Assembly (NCBI RefSeq): GCF_000022145.1
Contig: NC_011891.1
Location: forward strand, 1,116,001-1,180,000
Direction: 5' to 3'
DNA length: 64,000 bases
Origin: Anaeromyxobacter dehalogenans 2CP-1
Lineage (GTDB): Bacteria; Myxococcota; Myxococcia; Myxococcales; Anaeromyxobacteraceae
The notes under the pieces are model-generated. The model worked only from the letters and a program-made list of their open reading frames with translations. It was not told the origin of the DNA and did no database searches. The position numbers and the translations under genes are program-made. How positions within the stretch are numbered: the first letter of the stretch is position 1; each line of letters opens with the position of its first letter. Shown here one piece after another: positions 1-7,777 of the stretch.

Positions 1-1
1 G

Positions 2-523
2 CTGGCGCGGCGCGCGGCGGCACTGGTCGCGGGGGACGGCGCCCGGGTGGTGGACGCCTGGGGGCTCGACCACGGCACCTGGAGCGTGCTCGTGCACCTG
101 TTCCCGGCGGCCGACGTTCCGGTGGTGCAGCTTTCCATCTCCGCGGAGCTGGACCCGGCCGCCCACCTCGCGCTGGGCCGGGCGCTGGCGCCGCTCCGCG
201 ACGAGGGCGTGCTGGTGATGGGCAGCGGCAACCTGGTGCACGACCTGCGGCACGCGTTCGACGCGTGGCGCAGGGGCGACGCCACCACGCCGGCGTGGGC
301 CGCGCGGTTCGACGCGGACGCGGCCGCCGCGCTGGAGCGCGGCGACGCGCGCTGGCTGGTGGAGGCGCTCGGGACGCCGGACGGCCGGCGCGCGCACCCC
401 ACGCCCGAGCACTACCTGCCGCTGCTGTACGCGGCCGGGGCGGCGGGCGCGGACCCGGTGCGGTTCCCCATCACCGGCTTCGACATGGGCTCGCTGTCGA
501 TGCGCGCCGCGCTGTTCGGCTAG
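2..523 (+). CDS. ygiD: Extradiol dioxygenase, YgiD/LigB family (C-terminal part; 5' end outside window)
   Basis: The reading frame is open from base 2, so the gene starts upstream of the window and only about the last 173 residues are present. The segment DHGTWSVLVHLFP, then PVVQLSI and VMGSGNLVHDLR, is the typical C-terminal half of class III extradiol dioxygenases of the 4,5-DOPA dioxygenase (YgiD) type, which open catechol rings using a non-haem Fe(II) or Zn site. The HGTW histidine is a metal or catalytic residue in the family. It ends GFDMGSLSMRAALFG, usual for YgiD. It converges on the PhaR-type gene with a 4-base gap. Cytosolic; natural substrate unknown. Confidence 0.85.
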   Translation: MARRAAALVAGDGARVVDAWGLDHGTWSVLVHLFPAADVPVVQLSISAELDPAAHLALGRALAPLRDEGVLVMGSGNLVHDLRHAFDAWRRGDATTPAWAARFDADAAAALERGDARWLVEALGTPDGRRAHPTPEHYLPLLYAAGAAGADPVRFPITGFDMGSLSMRAALFG

Positions 524-527
524 CGCG

Positions 528-1160
528 TCACTGCGCGGCGGGAGGCTCCTGCGGCGGCGGCGGCCGGTCGTCGCGCGCCGACTCCTCCAGCTTCCGCTCC
601 AGCTCGTGCAGGCGCGCGGTGATCTCGTCGAGCTGCCGGCGCACCTCGGAGAGGCTGGAGACGCCGTCCACGGCCGCGCGCACCCGCTCGTCGACCCGGC
701 GCTGGAGGGACGCCATGGCCTCCTGCGAGGCGGCCATCAGCTCCTTGGCGCGATCGCCGGTGGCCTGGCTCCGCGCCATCAGGTTCTGCACCCGCTGCTC
801 GGCCGCGGCCCGGACCGCCTCGACCCGCCCGCGGAGCTCGGCCTGCGTCCCCACCACCAGCCGCTGGGCCACCTCGCCGCCGTGGCGGATGAGGTCCCGG
901 AGCGTCTCGAGGCTCATCTTGGAGGTCTTCTTCTCCTCCTCGAAGATGATCTGCGCGAGCGTGATGGAGGTGAGGTCCTCCTTGGTGCGGTTGTCGATGA
1001 TCTTGACCTCGGCACCGCCCTTGATCATCTCGGCGATCTCGTCGAGCGTGACGTACCGGGACTCCACCGTGTCGTAGAGCTTCCGGTTCGTGTACCGCTT
1101 GATGACCTTCGGCTCGACGGCGGCGCTGGTGTCCGTACCTTCGGTGTGCTGGTCGCTCAT
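528..1160 (-). CDS. phaR: PhaR-type polyhydroxyalkanoate synthesis regulator
   Basis: A protein of 210 residues. Residues about 17-75 (VIKRYTNRKLYDT, then VTLDEIAEMI and IIDNRTKEDLT) are the PHB/PHA accumulation regulator DNA-binding domain, followed by a region that binds granules in PhaR proteins. The C-terminal half is Glu/Arg/Ala-rich and probably coiled coil (residues about 90-190), ending in a Pro-rich tail. In known systems PhaR represses phasin and PHA genes until PHA granules titrate it. I chose the ATG at 1160 (MSDQHTEG) rather than the in-frame ATG at 1235, because the extra 25 residues are not family-like and the upstream ATG would overlap the predicted promoter. No phasin or PHA synthase is in the window. 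Confidence 0.85.
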   Translation of the reverse strand: MSDQHTEGTDTSAAVEPKVIKRYTNRKLYDTVESRYVTLDEIAEMIKGGAEVKIIDNRTKEDLTSITLAQIIFEEEKKTSKMSLETLRDLIRHGGEVAQRLVVGTQAELRGRVEAVRAAAEQRVQNLMARSQATGDRAKELMAASQEAMASLQRRVDERVRAAVDGVSSLSEVRRQLDEITARLHELERKLEESARDDRPPPPQEPPAAQ

Positions 1161-1198
1161 CGCTCCATCCGCGGCGGTAAGTGTGCGAAACTTCGGGC

Positions 1199-1228
1199 AT
1201 TGTTCCTGCGGTTGGCGCTTGGTGTCAA
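1199..1228 (-). promoter_or_regulatory. Predicted sigma-70-type promoter of the phaR-like gene
   Basis: On the minus strand a perfect -35 TTGACA (1228-1223) is followed after 18 bases by AACAAT (1204-1199), a 4/6 match to TATAAT. Transcription would start near 1192, about 32 bases before the ATG at 1160. The -35 lies inside a GCTTG-gtgt-CAAGC inverted repeat (1217-1230), which could be an operator, possibly for autoregulation as known for PhaR; that part is inference. Confidence 0.5.
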
Positions 1229-1264
1229 GCGGCATGACGGTGTAACGTCCTGCCGGCGCCCCGC

Positions 1265-3046
1265 ATGATCGCCCACTGCACCCACTGCCAGGCGAAGTTC
1301 CGGATCGCGGACGACAAGATCGGCCCGCGCGGCGCGAAGGTGCGCTGCTCGCATTGCAAGACGGTGTTCGCGGTCCGTCGGCCCGACGCCCCGCCGGTCG
1401 CCGCGCCGCCGGAGCCTCGTCCGGCGCCGCTCCCGCCGCCGGGCCCGGCGCTCCCCGGCCCGGCCGATCCTTTCGCGGAGCCTGCCTTCGCGGCGGCGCA
1501 GGATCCGTTCGCCGCCGATCCGTTCGCAGCCCCGCGTCCGCCCGTCCAGGCGCCGGCGCCGGATCCGTTCGGCCCCGATCCGTTCGCCGGTCCGGCCCGC
1601 GGGGCGCCGGCCGCGGACCCGTTCGCGCTCGAGACGCCCCCGACCGGCTTCGCGGGGCCCGATGGCGCGGATCCGTTCGCGTTCACGATGGGTGATCGCC
1701 CCGGCGCCGAGGCCGCCGCCGGCCCGGCCGATCCGTTCGCGCCGGAGGCCGGGGGCGCGGACCCGTTCGCCGCTGCGCTCGCCGGCGCAGCCGATCCGTT
1801 CGCGGCGTCCGTGTCGCCCCGCCGCAGGGCGGCCGCCGCCGAGATCCCGGCGGGCCTGGCGGCGCCCGCGCCGGGCGCCGCGCCGGGCGGCTCGTCGGCG
1901 CTGCCGCTCACCGATCTCTCCGACCTGCTCGGCGACGCGCCCGCGCCGCCGCCGCCGCTCCCCGCGCCGCCCGCGCTCGCGCCCGAGCCGCTGCCGCCCG
2001 CGGGCGGCCTCGACCTCGCGTTCCCGCCCGAGCCGGCTCCCGGCCTTCCGGCCGGGCTGGCCCTGGAGCTCGCCGGCCCGTCCGAGCTGGAGGCACCGCT
2101 CGACCCGCCGGCGCCGCCGCCCGCCATGGACCTCGACCTCGCCGGCGGGCCCGATCTCGGCCTCCCCGGCGGCCCGCTGGCCGGTCCGGACCTGGCGCTC
2201 GAGGAGCGCTCGACGCCGGCGCCGGCGCGGCTGGACGAGCCGCCGCTCGAGGACGATCCGTTCGCGCGGGCCGCGCCGTGGGCGGCGGGCGGCGGCGACG
2301 CCGGTCCGAACGAGCTCTCGTTCGCGGATCGCGGCGAGGAGACGCTGGCGCTCGCCACCGAGCCGTCCGGCCCGCAGGAGGCCCCGCCTCCGCTCCCCCC
2401 GGAGCCCCCCCGGCCTGCCCGGGCGGCCGCGGTCGCGGAGGCGCCGGCGGAGGCGTCGGCGCGCGACGCGTCGAGGCCCGCGGGCCCGCGCGGCGGGCGG
2501 CTGCGCTCGATGGCGGTGAACGCCGCGGCCCTGGCGGCGCTGCTGCTGGTCGCGCTCGCGTTCCGGGTGGCGTGGCGCGGCGACGCGCCGCTCGAGCCGG
2601 GCGCGTTCCGGCCCTCGTCGGTGCTGGGCGCGGTGGGCGTGGGCGAGCGCGCCGCCGGACCGCTCTCGGTGGCCGAGCTGCGCAGCGGGCTCTACGACCG
2701 CGCGCGCGGCGGTCCGGTGCTGTTCGTGCGCGGCAAGGTCGTCTCGCGCGCGCCGTCGCCGGTGGCCCGCGCGCGCGTGGAGGTGGAGCTCGTCCGCGAC
2801 GGCCAGGTGATCGCGCGCGGCACCGCGCCGGCCGGCGCCGTCGCGACGCCGGAGGAGCTGCACGGCGCCGGCGGGGCCGCCGAGCTCGAGGCGGTGGCCC
2901 GCGCCGTGGAAGCGCGCGCGCCCGCCCGGATCCGCCCCGGCGAGTCGCTGCCGTTCCTGGTCGTGCTGCCGGACGCGCCGGACGACCTGGCCGGCGCCAC
3001 CGTGCGGGTGGCGGCGATCGGCGGCGTGGAGGCGGCGGCCCGATGA
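1265..3046 (+). CDS. Zinc-ribbon membrane protein with DPFA repeats
   Basis: A 593-residue protein. Residues 1-40 form an MJ0042-type zinc ribbon with two CxxC pairs (CTHC at 5-8, CSHC at 28-31). Residues 68-180 hold ten DPFA/DPFG units, with an eleventh near 330, inside a long Ala/Pro/Gly-rich linker. A hydrophobic segment at about 418-437 is a likely transmembrane helix. The C-terminal 150 residues (VLFVRGKVVS, then ARVEVELVRDG and RPGESLPFLVVLPD) resemble DUF3426, usually extracytoplasmic. The architecture, zinc ribbon-linker-TM-DUF3426, is common in deltaproteobacteria but has no assigned function. The stop overlaps the next start (ATGA), so the two genes are translationally coupled. Start is the ATG that opens directly onto the zinc ribbon. 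Confidence 0.75.
   Translation: MIAHCTHCQAKFRIADDKIGPRGAKVRCSHCKTVFAVRRPDAPPVAAPPEPRPAPLPPPGPALPGPADPFAEPAFAAAQDPFAADPFAAPRPPVQAPAPDPFGPDPFAGPARGAPAADPFALETPPTGFAGPDGADPFAFTMGDRPGAEAAAGPADPFAPEAGGADPFAAALAGAADPFAASVSPRRRAAAAEIPAGLAAPAPGAAPGGSSALPLTDLSDLLGDAPAPPPPLPAPPALAPEPLPPAGGLDLAFPPEPAPGLPAGLALELAGPSELEAPLDPPAPPPAMDLDLAGGPDLGLPGGPLAGPDLALEERSTPAPARLDEPPLEDDPFARAAPWAAGGGDAGPNELSFADRGEETLALATEPSGPQEAPPPLPPEPPRPARAAAVAEAPAEASARDASRPAGPRGGRLRSMAVNAAALAALLLVALAFRVAWRGDAPLEPGAFRPSSVLGAVGVGERAAGPLSVAELRSGLYDRARGGPVLFVRGKVVSRAPSPVARARVEVELVRDGQVIARGTAPAGAVATPEELHGAGGAAELEAVARAVEARAPARIRPGESLPFLVVLPDAPDDLAGATVRVAAIGGVEAAAR
1466..1806 (+). repeat. Irregular GATCCGTTCG (DPFA) repeat array within coding sequence
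   Basis: Ten copies of a decamer encoding Asp-Pro-Phe-Ala/Gly, seven of them exactly GATCCGTTCG and the others GATCCTTTCG or GACCCGTTCG, spaced 15-60 bases apart. One further copy lies at about 2256. Spacers vary in length and sequence while the decamer is conserved at the nucleotide level. Confidence 0.85.
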
Positions 3047-3798
3047 CCGCGGGCGCGGCGCCCGGGCCGGAGGCGGAGGCCCGCGCGCTGATCCGCCGGC
3101 TGTACGCGCTGGAGGAGGGGCCCATGCGCGCGCGCGCCGCGGCGCGCGCGCTCGGGGCCGTGGAGCCGGAGCGGGCGGCGGAGCTGATCGCCGCGCTGGC
3201 CCGCCGCGGCGCGGGCGAGGCGCGGGGCGCGATGGCGGCGATCGGCCAGGCGCTGCGCGATCCCGAGCCCGACCTCCCCTACGCCTGGCGCGCCGACCTC
3301 TACGCCGTGGCCGCCGGGCGCGGCCTCGCCGAGGTCACCGGGCTCCTGGTGGCCCCGCCGCCCCGGGCGCCCTGGCGCCCGCCGCGGGACAAGGCCGACG
3401 CGCGCCTCGCGCATCTGACGCTCGGCCACAAGAAGGCGCTGGCGCGCGCGCACCGCGATCCGGACCTGCTGGCGCGGCTCGCGGCGGAGGGCGAGCCGTC
3501 GGTGGTCCGCGAGCTGCTCCGCAACCCGCAGCTCACCGAGCCGTTCGTGGTGCGGATCGCGGCCCGGCGCCCGTGCCGCCCCGAGACGCTGCGCTGCGTG
3601 GTCGAGTCGCCGCGCTGGCGCACGCGGACCGCGGTGGCGCTCGCGGTGGTGCGCAACCCGTACGCCGAGACGGAGCTGGCCCTGAAGCTGCTGGCGGTGC
3701 TGCCCGGCGCCGAGGTCGCGGACGTGGCCCGCGACGGCGCGCTGCACCCGCTGGTGCGGGCGGTGGCAGCGCGGCTCGTGGCGGGGCGCGCCGGGTGA
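3043..3798 (+). CDS. Conserved hypothetical protein, HEAT/leucine-rich-variant-like helical repeats
   Basis: A 251-residue soluble protein beginning at an ATG that overlaps the stop of the zinc-ribbon gene by 4 bases. The sequence is Ala/Arg/Leu-rich and helical, and has degenerate repeats in the second half (LARLAAEGEPSVVRELLRNPQLTEPFVVRIAARRP, split here only as description of the pattern) in which short helices end in an Asn-Pro turn. Two such NP turns (RNPQLTE and RNPYAETE) point to a leucine-rich-variant or HEAT-like scaffold. No catalytic motif is visible. Coupling with the membrane zinc-ribbon protein suggests that they act together. The family is not one I can name with certainty. Confidence 0.7.
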   Translation: MTAGAAPGPEAEARALIRRLYALEEGPMRARAAARALGAVEPERAAELIAALARRGAGEARGAMAAIGQALRDPEPDLPYAWRADLYAVAAGRGLAEVTGLLVAPPPRAPWRPPRDKADARLAHLTLGHKKALARAHRDPDLLARLAAEGEPSVVRELLRNPQLTEPFVVRIAARRPCRPETLRCVVESPRWRTRTAVALAVVRNPYAETELALKLLAVLPGAEVADVARDGALHPLVRAVAARLVAGRAG

Positions 3799-3811
3799 GC
3801 CCGGCGCCGGG

Positions 3812-3964
3812 TCAGGGCCGCGGCGGCTGCTCGGGCCCGCGGTCGCCGCGCGCGGCGGCCCGGACCCCGCGCACCGCCCGGCCCAGCGCGTCCCCCAGCG
3901 CCGGGATCCGGGTGGCGCCGAAGACCAGCAGCGCGACGAAGGCGACGATGAGGAGCTCGGTCAT
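3812..3964 (-). CDS. tatA: TatA/E-type Sec-independent translocase component (very short)
   Basis: A 50-residue open frame: start ATG at 3964, stop at 3812. It begins MTELLIVAFVALLVFGATRIPALGDALGRA, split here as an N-terminal hydrophobic helix (residues 3-15), the FGxxRIPxLG hinge typical of TatA (residues 15-24) and an amphipathic Arg/Ala helix, followed by a short charged tail GDRGPEQPPRP. TatA multimers form the pore of the twin-arginine pathway with TatC. The tail is much shorter than in E. coli TatA (about 89 residues). No tatB or tatC is nearby, so this is an orphan copy. It sits between the convergent gene 3043-3798 and the divergent phosphodiesterase gene. Confidence 0.8.
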   Translation of the reverse strand: MTELLIVAFVALLVFGATRIPALGDALGRAVRGVRAAARGDRGPEQPPRP

Positions 3965-4091
3965 CCGGGGGTTCCGTGCCCGCGCCGCGGCGATCCCGCG
4001 GCAGGCGGCGCGCTAGGATAGTCGCGCGACCCTCCGGGCGCCAGGCGGCAAGGCGCCCGGCGGCGCGGAGGCGCAGGAGCGCGACGCCGGC

Positions 4092-4865
4092 ATGCCCACC
4101 CCGAACCGCAGGGCCCCCCGCGCAGACGGCCGCCCGCTCGTGCTCGGCCACCGGGGCGCGAGCGCCGACGCGCCCGAGAACACGCTCGCCGCCTTCCGCC
4201 TGGCCCTCGCGCAGGGCGCCGACGGGGTGGAGCTGGACGTCTGGCGGTGCCGCACCGGGGAGGTGGTGGTCGTCCACGACGAGGACACCGGGCGCGTGGC
4301 CGGCGCGCGGTTCCGGGTGGACGCCACGCCGCTCGCCGAGCTGCGCGCGCTCGACGTGGGCGCGTGGAAGGGCGAGCGGTTCCGGGGCGCGCGGATCTCG
4401 ACGCTGCCGGAGGTGCTGGAGGCGCTCCCGGGGGCGGTGGTGAACGTGGAGCTGAAGTCGCGCGGGCGCGACCTGCGCCTGGCCGAGGCGGTGGCGCGCG
4501 ACGTGCGGCGCGCCGGTGCGGGGGGGAGGGTGATCGCCTCCTCCTTCGACTACCGGCTGGTGGCCGCGTTCCGGCTGGCGGCGCCGGAGGTGCCGGTGGG
4601 GCTGCTCTTCGAGCCGGGGCACCGCTGGCGCCTGCGCACGGCGCTCGCCGCGCGGCTGCTCGGCGCCGCCGCCGTCCACCCGGACGCCTCGCTCGTCACC
4701 CCGGCGCGCGCCGAGGCGTGGCGGGCGCGCGGCCTGGCGGTGAACGCCTGGACCGTGGACGCGCCGGACGAGGTGGCCCGGCTCACCGGGCTCGGTGCGG
4801 CCGCCCTCATCACCAACGTCCCGGGCCGCACCCGGGCGCAGGTGCGCGCGCTCACCGGCCGCTAG
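4092..4865 (+). CDS. Glycerophosphodiester phosphodiesterase (GDPD family)
   Basis: A 257-residue protein with no signal peptide. The core motifs of the GDPD TIM barrel are present: LGHRGASADAPENT (catalytic His and Asn/Glu, residues about 18-31), VELDVWR (metal-binding Glu and Asp), VVVHDE (second catalytic His), VELKSR (Glu and Lys), then VNAWTVD and ALITNVPG near the end. It hydrolyses glycerophosphodiesters to sn-glycerol-3-phosphate and an alcohol, recycling phospholipid head groups in the cytosol, like UgpQ. It is divergent from the tatA-like gene. Length and motif order are normal. Confidence 0.88.
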   Translation: MPTPNRRAPRADGRPLVLGHRGASADAPENTLAAFRLALAQGADGVELDVWRCRTGEVVVVHDEDTGRVAGARFRVDATPLAELRALDVGAWKGERFRGARISTLPEVLEALPGAVVNVELKSRGRDLRLAEAVARDVRRAGAGGRVIASSFDYRLVAAFRLAAPEVPVGLLFEPGHRWRLRTALAARLLGAAAVHPDASLVTPARAEAWRARGLAVNAWTVDAPDEVARLTGLGAAALITNVPGRTRAQVRALTGR

Positions 4866-4925
4866 CGCGCGCGGGAGGGCGGGCGATCGCCGCCGCGCCC
4901 GCGCGCGTCCGCCGCCGGGCCCCGC

Positions 4926-5198
4926 CTATGCGCCGGTCACGATGCCGCCGGCCGTGTACGGGCTCTCGAGCCCGCGGCGCTTCGGGACCGCGACCTCCTT
5001 CGCGAGCTTGTTGTACAGGCCCATGATCAGGATCGACGGCGCCCACTGGCCGACGAAGTTCCCGAGCTGCTTGCGCCCGGTGATCACGAGCGCGGCCGAC
5101 GCGGCCATCGCCCCGAGCGCGATCCCCAGGAACGCCAGCGACGGCACCCGCGCCGTCGTCCCCTCCACCATCTCCGTCGCACGATCCTCGTGTTCCAT
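4926..5198 (-). CDS. Small conserved membrane protein
   Basis: A 90-residue protein from the ATG at 5198 (MEHEDRATEM). Residues 19-40 (LAFLGIALGAMAASAALVI) form one clear transmembrane helix. Residues 48-64 (FVGQWAPSILIMGLYNKL) form a second weaker hydrophobic stretch, and the C-terminus is polar. I know of similar short proteins in myxobacteria but no function. An in-frame upstream extension to 6362 is an antisense shadow of cydA. The gene is divergent from cydA, sharing the 201-base gap 5199-5399, so the two may share control. Confidence 0.65.
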   Translation of the reverse strand: MEHEDRATEMVEGTTARVPSLAFLGIALGAMAASAALVITGRKQLGNFVGQWAPSILIMGLYNKLAKEVAVPKRRGLESPYTAGGIVTGA

Positions 5199-5399
5199 CC
5201 CGTCCTCCGTGTCCGCAGGTCTTCGCGAATCTGGCGACGTGCCCGCGCCGGTGCGAGGCCGCGGGGCGGGCGCGGAGGCGAGCGCCGGGCGGCGGCCTGG
5301 CGTGCACCGGAAACCGCGGCGCGCCGGGCGCAAGCGACACGCTGCCGCACCCGGAGAGGCCGGGCGAACAGCCGTCCGGGTGGGCAAGTATCGGCCGCC

Positions 5400-6746
5400 G
5401 TGACCGACCTCCTCGCCGCCCGCGCGCTCTTCGGCGTCTCGCTCGCCTTCCACATCGTCTTCGCCGCCGTCGGCGTGGCCATGCCGCTGTTCATGGTCCT
5501 GGCCGAATGGCGCTGGCGCCGCACCGGCTCGGAGGTGCACCTGGAGCTGGCGCGCCGGTGGGCGAAGGGCACCGCCATCCTGTTCGCGGTGGGCGCCGTC
5601 TCCGGCACGGTCATCTCGTTCGAGCTGGGGCTGCTCTGGCCGCGCTTCATGCAGTTCGCGGGTCCCATCATCGGCATGCCGTTCTCGCTGGAGGGCTTCG
5701 CGTTCTTCGCGGAGGCGATCTTCCTCGGCATCTACCTGTACGGCTGGGGCCGCGTCGGCCCGCGCCTGCACCTCGCCGCCGGGTGGGTGGTCGCGGCGAG
5801 CGGCGCCACCTCCGCGTTCTTCGTGACGCTCGCGAACGTCTGGATGAACGTGCCGGCCGGCTTCGAGCTGGGCGCCGGCGGGGTGGCGGCCGGCGCCGCC
5901 GCCATCGACCCGTTCGTCGCGATGTTCCCGCCCGGCTGGCAGCACCAGGTCATCCACGTCCTCATCTCGTGCTACGCGGCGACCGGCTTCGCGGTGGCGG
6001 GCATCCACGCGTTCATGCTCCTGCGCGAGCGGGACAACCCGTTCCACCGCGCCGCGCTCCGCATCGCGTTCGGCGTGGGCGCGCTCGCGGCGCTGCTGCA
6101 GCCGCTCTCGGGCGACTTCTCCGCGCGCCAGATCGCGACCACGCAGCCGGTGAAGCTCGCCGCGCTGGAGGGTCACTTCCGGACCGAGCGCGGCGCGCCG
6201 CTGCGCATCGGCGGCATCCCCGACGAGGAGCGGCGCGAGACGCGCTACGCGCTGGAGATCCCGTACGGCCTCTCGCTGCTCGCGTTCCACGACCCGCAGG
6301 CCGAGGTGCGCGGCCTGGAGGCGTTCCCGCGCGACCGCTGGCCCAACACGCTGCTCGTGCACCTCGCCTTCCAGGTGATGGTCGGGCTGGGCTCGATCAT
6401 GGCGCTGCTCGCCGCGGCCTGGGCGGTGCGCCGGGTGCGCCGCCGCGAGCCGGGGCGCTGGCTGCTGCGGGCGCTGGTCGTGGCGTCCCCGTTCGGCTTC
6501 GTGGCGCTCGAGGCGGGCTGGCTCGTGACGGAGTGGGGCCGCCAGCCGTTCACGGTGTGGGGCGTGCTGCGCACCGCCGACTCGGTGACGCCGGTGACGA
6601 ACCTCGCGATCCCGTTCATCGGCTTCATGGTGCTCTACGTGTTCCTCGCCGTGGTGGTGGTGGCGCTGCTCTGGCGCCAGATCGCGAAGAGCCCGCGCGC
6701 CGTCGCCCTCGGCCCCGGCGCCGGCACCGCGGAGGTGCGGCCGTGA
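5400..6746 (+). CDS. cydA: Cytochrome bd-type quinol oxidase subunit I
   Basis: A 448-residue membrane protein starting at GTG 5400 (VTDLLAARALFGVSLAFH). It has the CydA features: an N-terminal RxLFGxxxxFHxxFA segment carrying the axial His of haem b595, the second axial His region HVLISCYAATGFAVAGIHAF, and the GRQPF signature near the haem b558/quinol site. The Q-loop is short, as in cyanide-insensitive (CIO) and other non-enterobacterial oxidases. The complex oxidises quinol and reduces oxygen to water in the inner membrane with high O2 affinity. A longer in-frame ORF to 5190 is not family-like. Its stop overlaps the cydB start (GTGA). No clear FNR or ArcA box is seen upstream. Confidence 0.93.
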   Translation: MTDLLAARALFGVSLAFHIVFAAVGVAMPLFMVLAEWRWRRTGSEVHLELARRWAKGTAILFAVGAVSGTVISFELGLLWPRFMQFAGPIIGMPFSLEGFAFFAEAIFLGIYLYGWGRVGPRLHLAAGWVVAASGATSAFFVTLANVWMNVPAGFELGAGGVAAGAAAIDPFVAMFPPGWQHQVIHVLISCYAATGFAVAGIHAFMLLRERDNPFHRAALRIAFGVGALAALLQPLSGDFSARQIATTQPVKLAALEGHFRTERGAPLRIGGIPDEERRETRYALEIPYGLSLLAFHDPQAEVRGLEAFPRDRWPNTLLVHLAFQVMVGLGSIMALLAAAWAVRRVRRREPGRWLLRALVVASPFGFVALEAGWLVTEWGRQPFTVWGVLRTADSVTPVTNLAIPFIGFMVLYVFLAVVVVALLWRQIAKSPRAVALGPGAGTAEVRP

Positions 6747-7759
6747 CGCCGGCCGACCTGCTGGGCGGGGTGATCCTCGTCGCCGCGGTCCTGTACGCGC
6801 TGCTCGGCGGGGCGGACTTCGGCGCCGGCATCTGGGACCTGCTCGCCGGCGGTCCGCGCAAGAAGGAGCAGCGCGCGCTGATCGAGGAGGCGCTCGGGCC
6901 GATCTGGGAGGCGAACCACGTCTGGCTGATCCTGATCGTGGTGCTGCTGTTCACGGCGTTCCCGCCGGCGTTCGCGGCCATCACCATCGCGCTGTTCGTC
7001 CCGCTCATGCTCCTGCTGGTCGGCATCGTGCTCCGCGGCGCGGCGTTCACGTTCCGGACCTACGACGCGCCCGAGGACCGCGTGCAGGCGCGCTGGGGGC
7101 TCGTGTTCTCCGGGTCGTCGGTGGTGGCGCCGCTCACGCTCGGCGTCATCGTGGGCGCGCTCGCCTCCGGCGGCTTGGGCGCGGCCGCGCGCGGCGAGGC
7201 GCCGTTCGCCTGGGCGGCGCCGTTCCCGCTGGCGGTGGGCGCGTTCGCCGCCGCGCTGTTCGCGTACGTGGCCGCGGCGTACCTGGCGGTCGAGGCGGGG
7301 GGCGCGCTGCGCGAGGACTTCCGGCGCCGCGCCATCGGCGCGGGCGTGGCGGTGTTCCTGACCGCGGCCCTGTCGGCCGCGCTCTCCTGGCGCGAGGCGC
7401 CGCTCGTGTTCGCCGGGCTGACGCGGCGCGGCTGGTCGATCCCGCTGCACCTCGCCACCGGCGCCGCGGCGGTCACCGCGTTCGCCGCGCTGTACCGCGG
7501 GCAGGTACGCCTGGCGCGCGCCGCGGCGGCGGCGCAGGTCACGCTCATCGTGCTCGGCTGGGGCGCGTCGCAGTACCCGTACCTCGTGGTGCCGGACCAC
7601 ACGCTCGCGTCGGCGAGCGCGCCGCGCGCGACGCAGGTGCCGGTGCTCTGGGCGCTCGCCGCCGGGGCGGTGCTGCTGTTCCCGGCGCTCTACCTGCTGT
7701 TCCGCGTCTTCAAGGGCGAGCGGCCCTTCGCCATCCTCGACCGCGATCGTCCGCGCTGA
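6743..7759 (+). CDS. cydB: Cytochrome bd-type quinol oxidase subunit II
   Basis: A 338-residue, roughly eight-helix membrane protein whose GTG start overlaps the cydA stop by four bases. Conserved CydB landmarks are LGGADFGAGIWDL near residue 24-36, the EANHVWLI motif (a conserved acidic/Trp segment) and FRTYD. It pairs with CydA to make the bd oxidase. No cydX-like small gene or cydDC exporter is visible downstream; the next gene is convergent, 18 bases away. Confidence 0.93.
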   Translation: MTPADLLGGVILVAAVLYALLGGADFGAGIWDLLAGGPRKKEQRALIEEALGPIWEANHVWLILIVVLLFTAFPPAFAAITIALFVPLMLLLVGIVLRGAAFTFRTYDAPEDRVQARWGLVFSGSSVVAPLTLGVIVGALASGGLGAAARGEAPFAWAAPFPLAVGAFAAALFAYVAAAYLAVEAGGALREDFRRRAIGAGVAVFLTAALSAALSWREAPLVFAGLTRRGWSIPLHLATGAAAVTAFAALYRGQVRLARAAAAAQVTLIVLGWGASQYPYLVVPDHTLASASAPRATQVPVLWALAAGAVLLFPALYLLFRVFKGERPFAILDRDRPR

Positions 7760-7777
7760 CGCGGCGAGGCGGCGCCG

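Noticed and set aside
5225-5260. TGGCGAC-gtgc-CCGC in the cydA upstream gap as a sigma-54 promoter
   Set aside because: Weak core match beyond GG/GC spacing; no supporting dyads.
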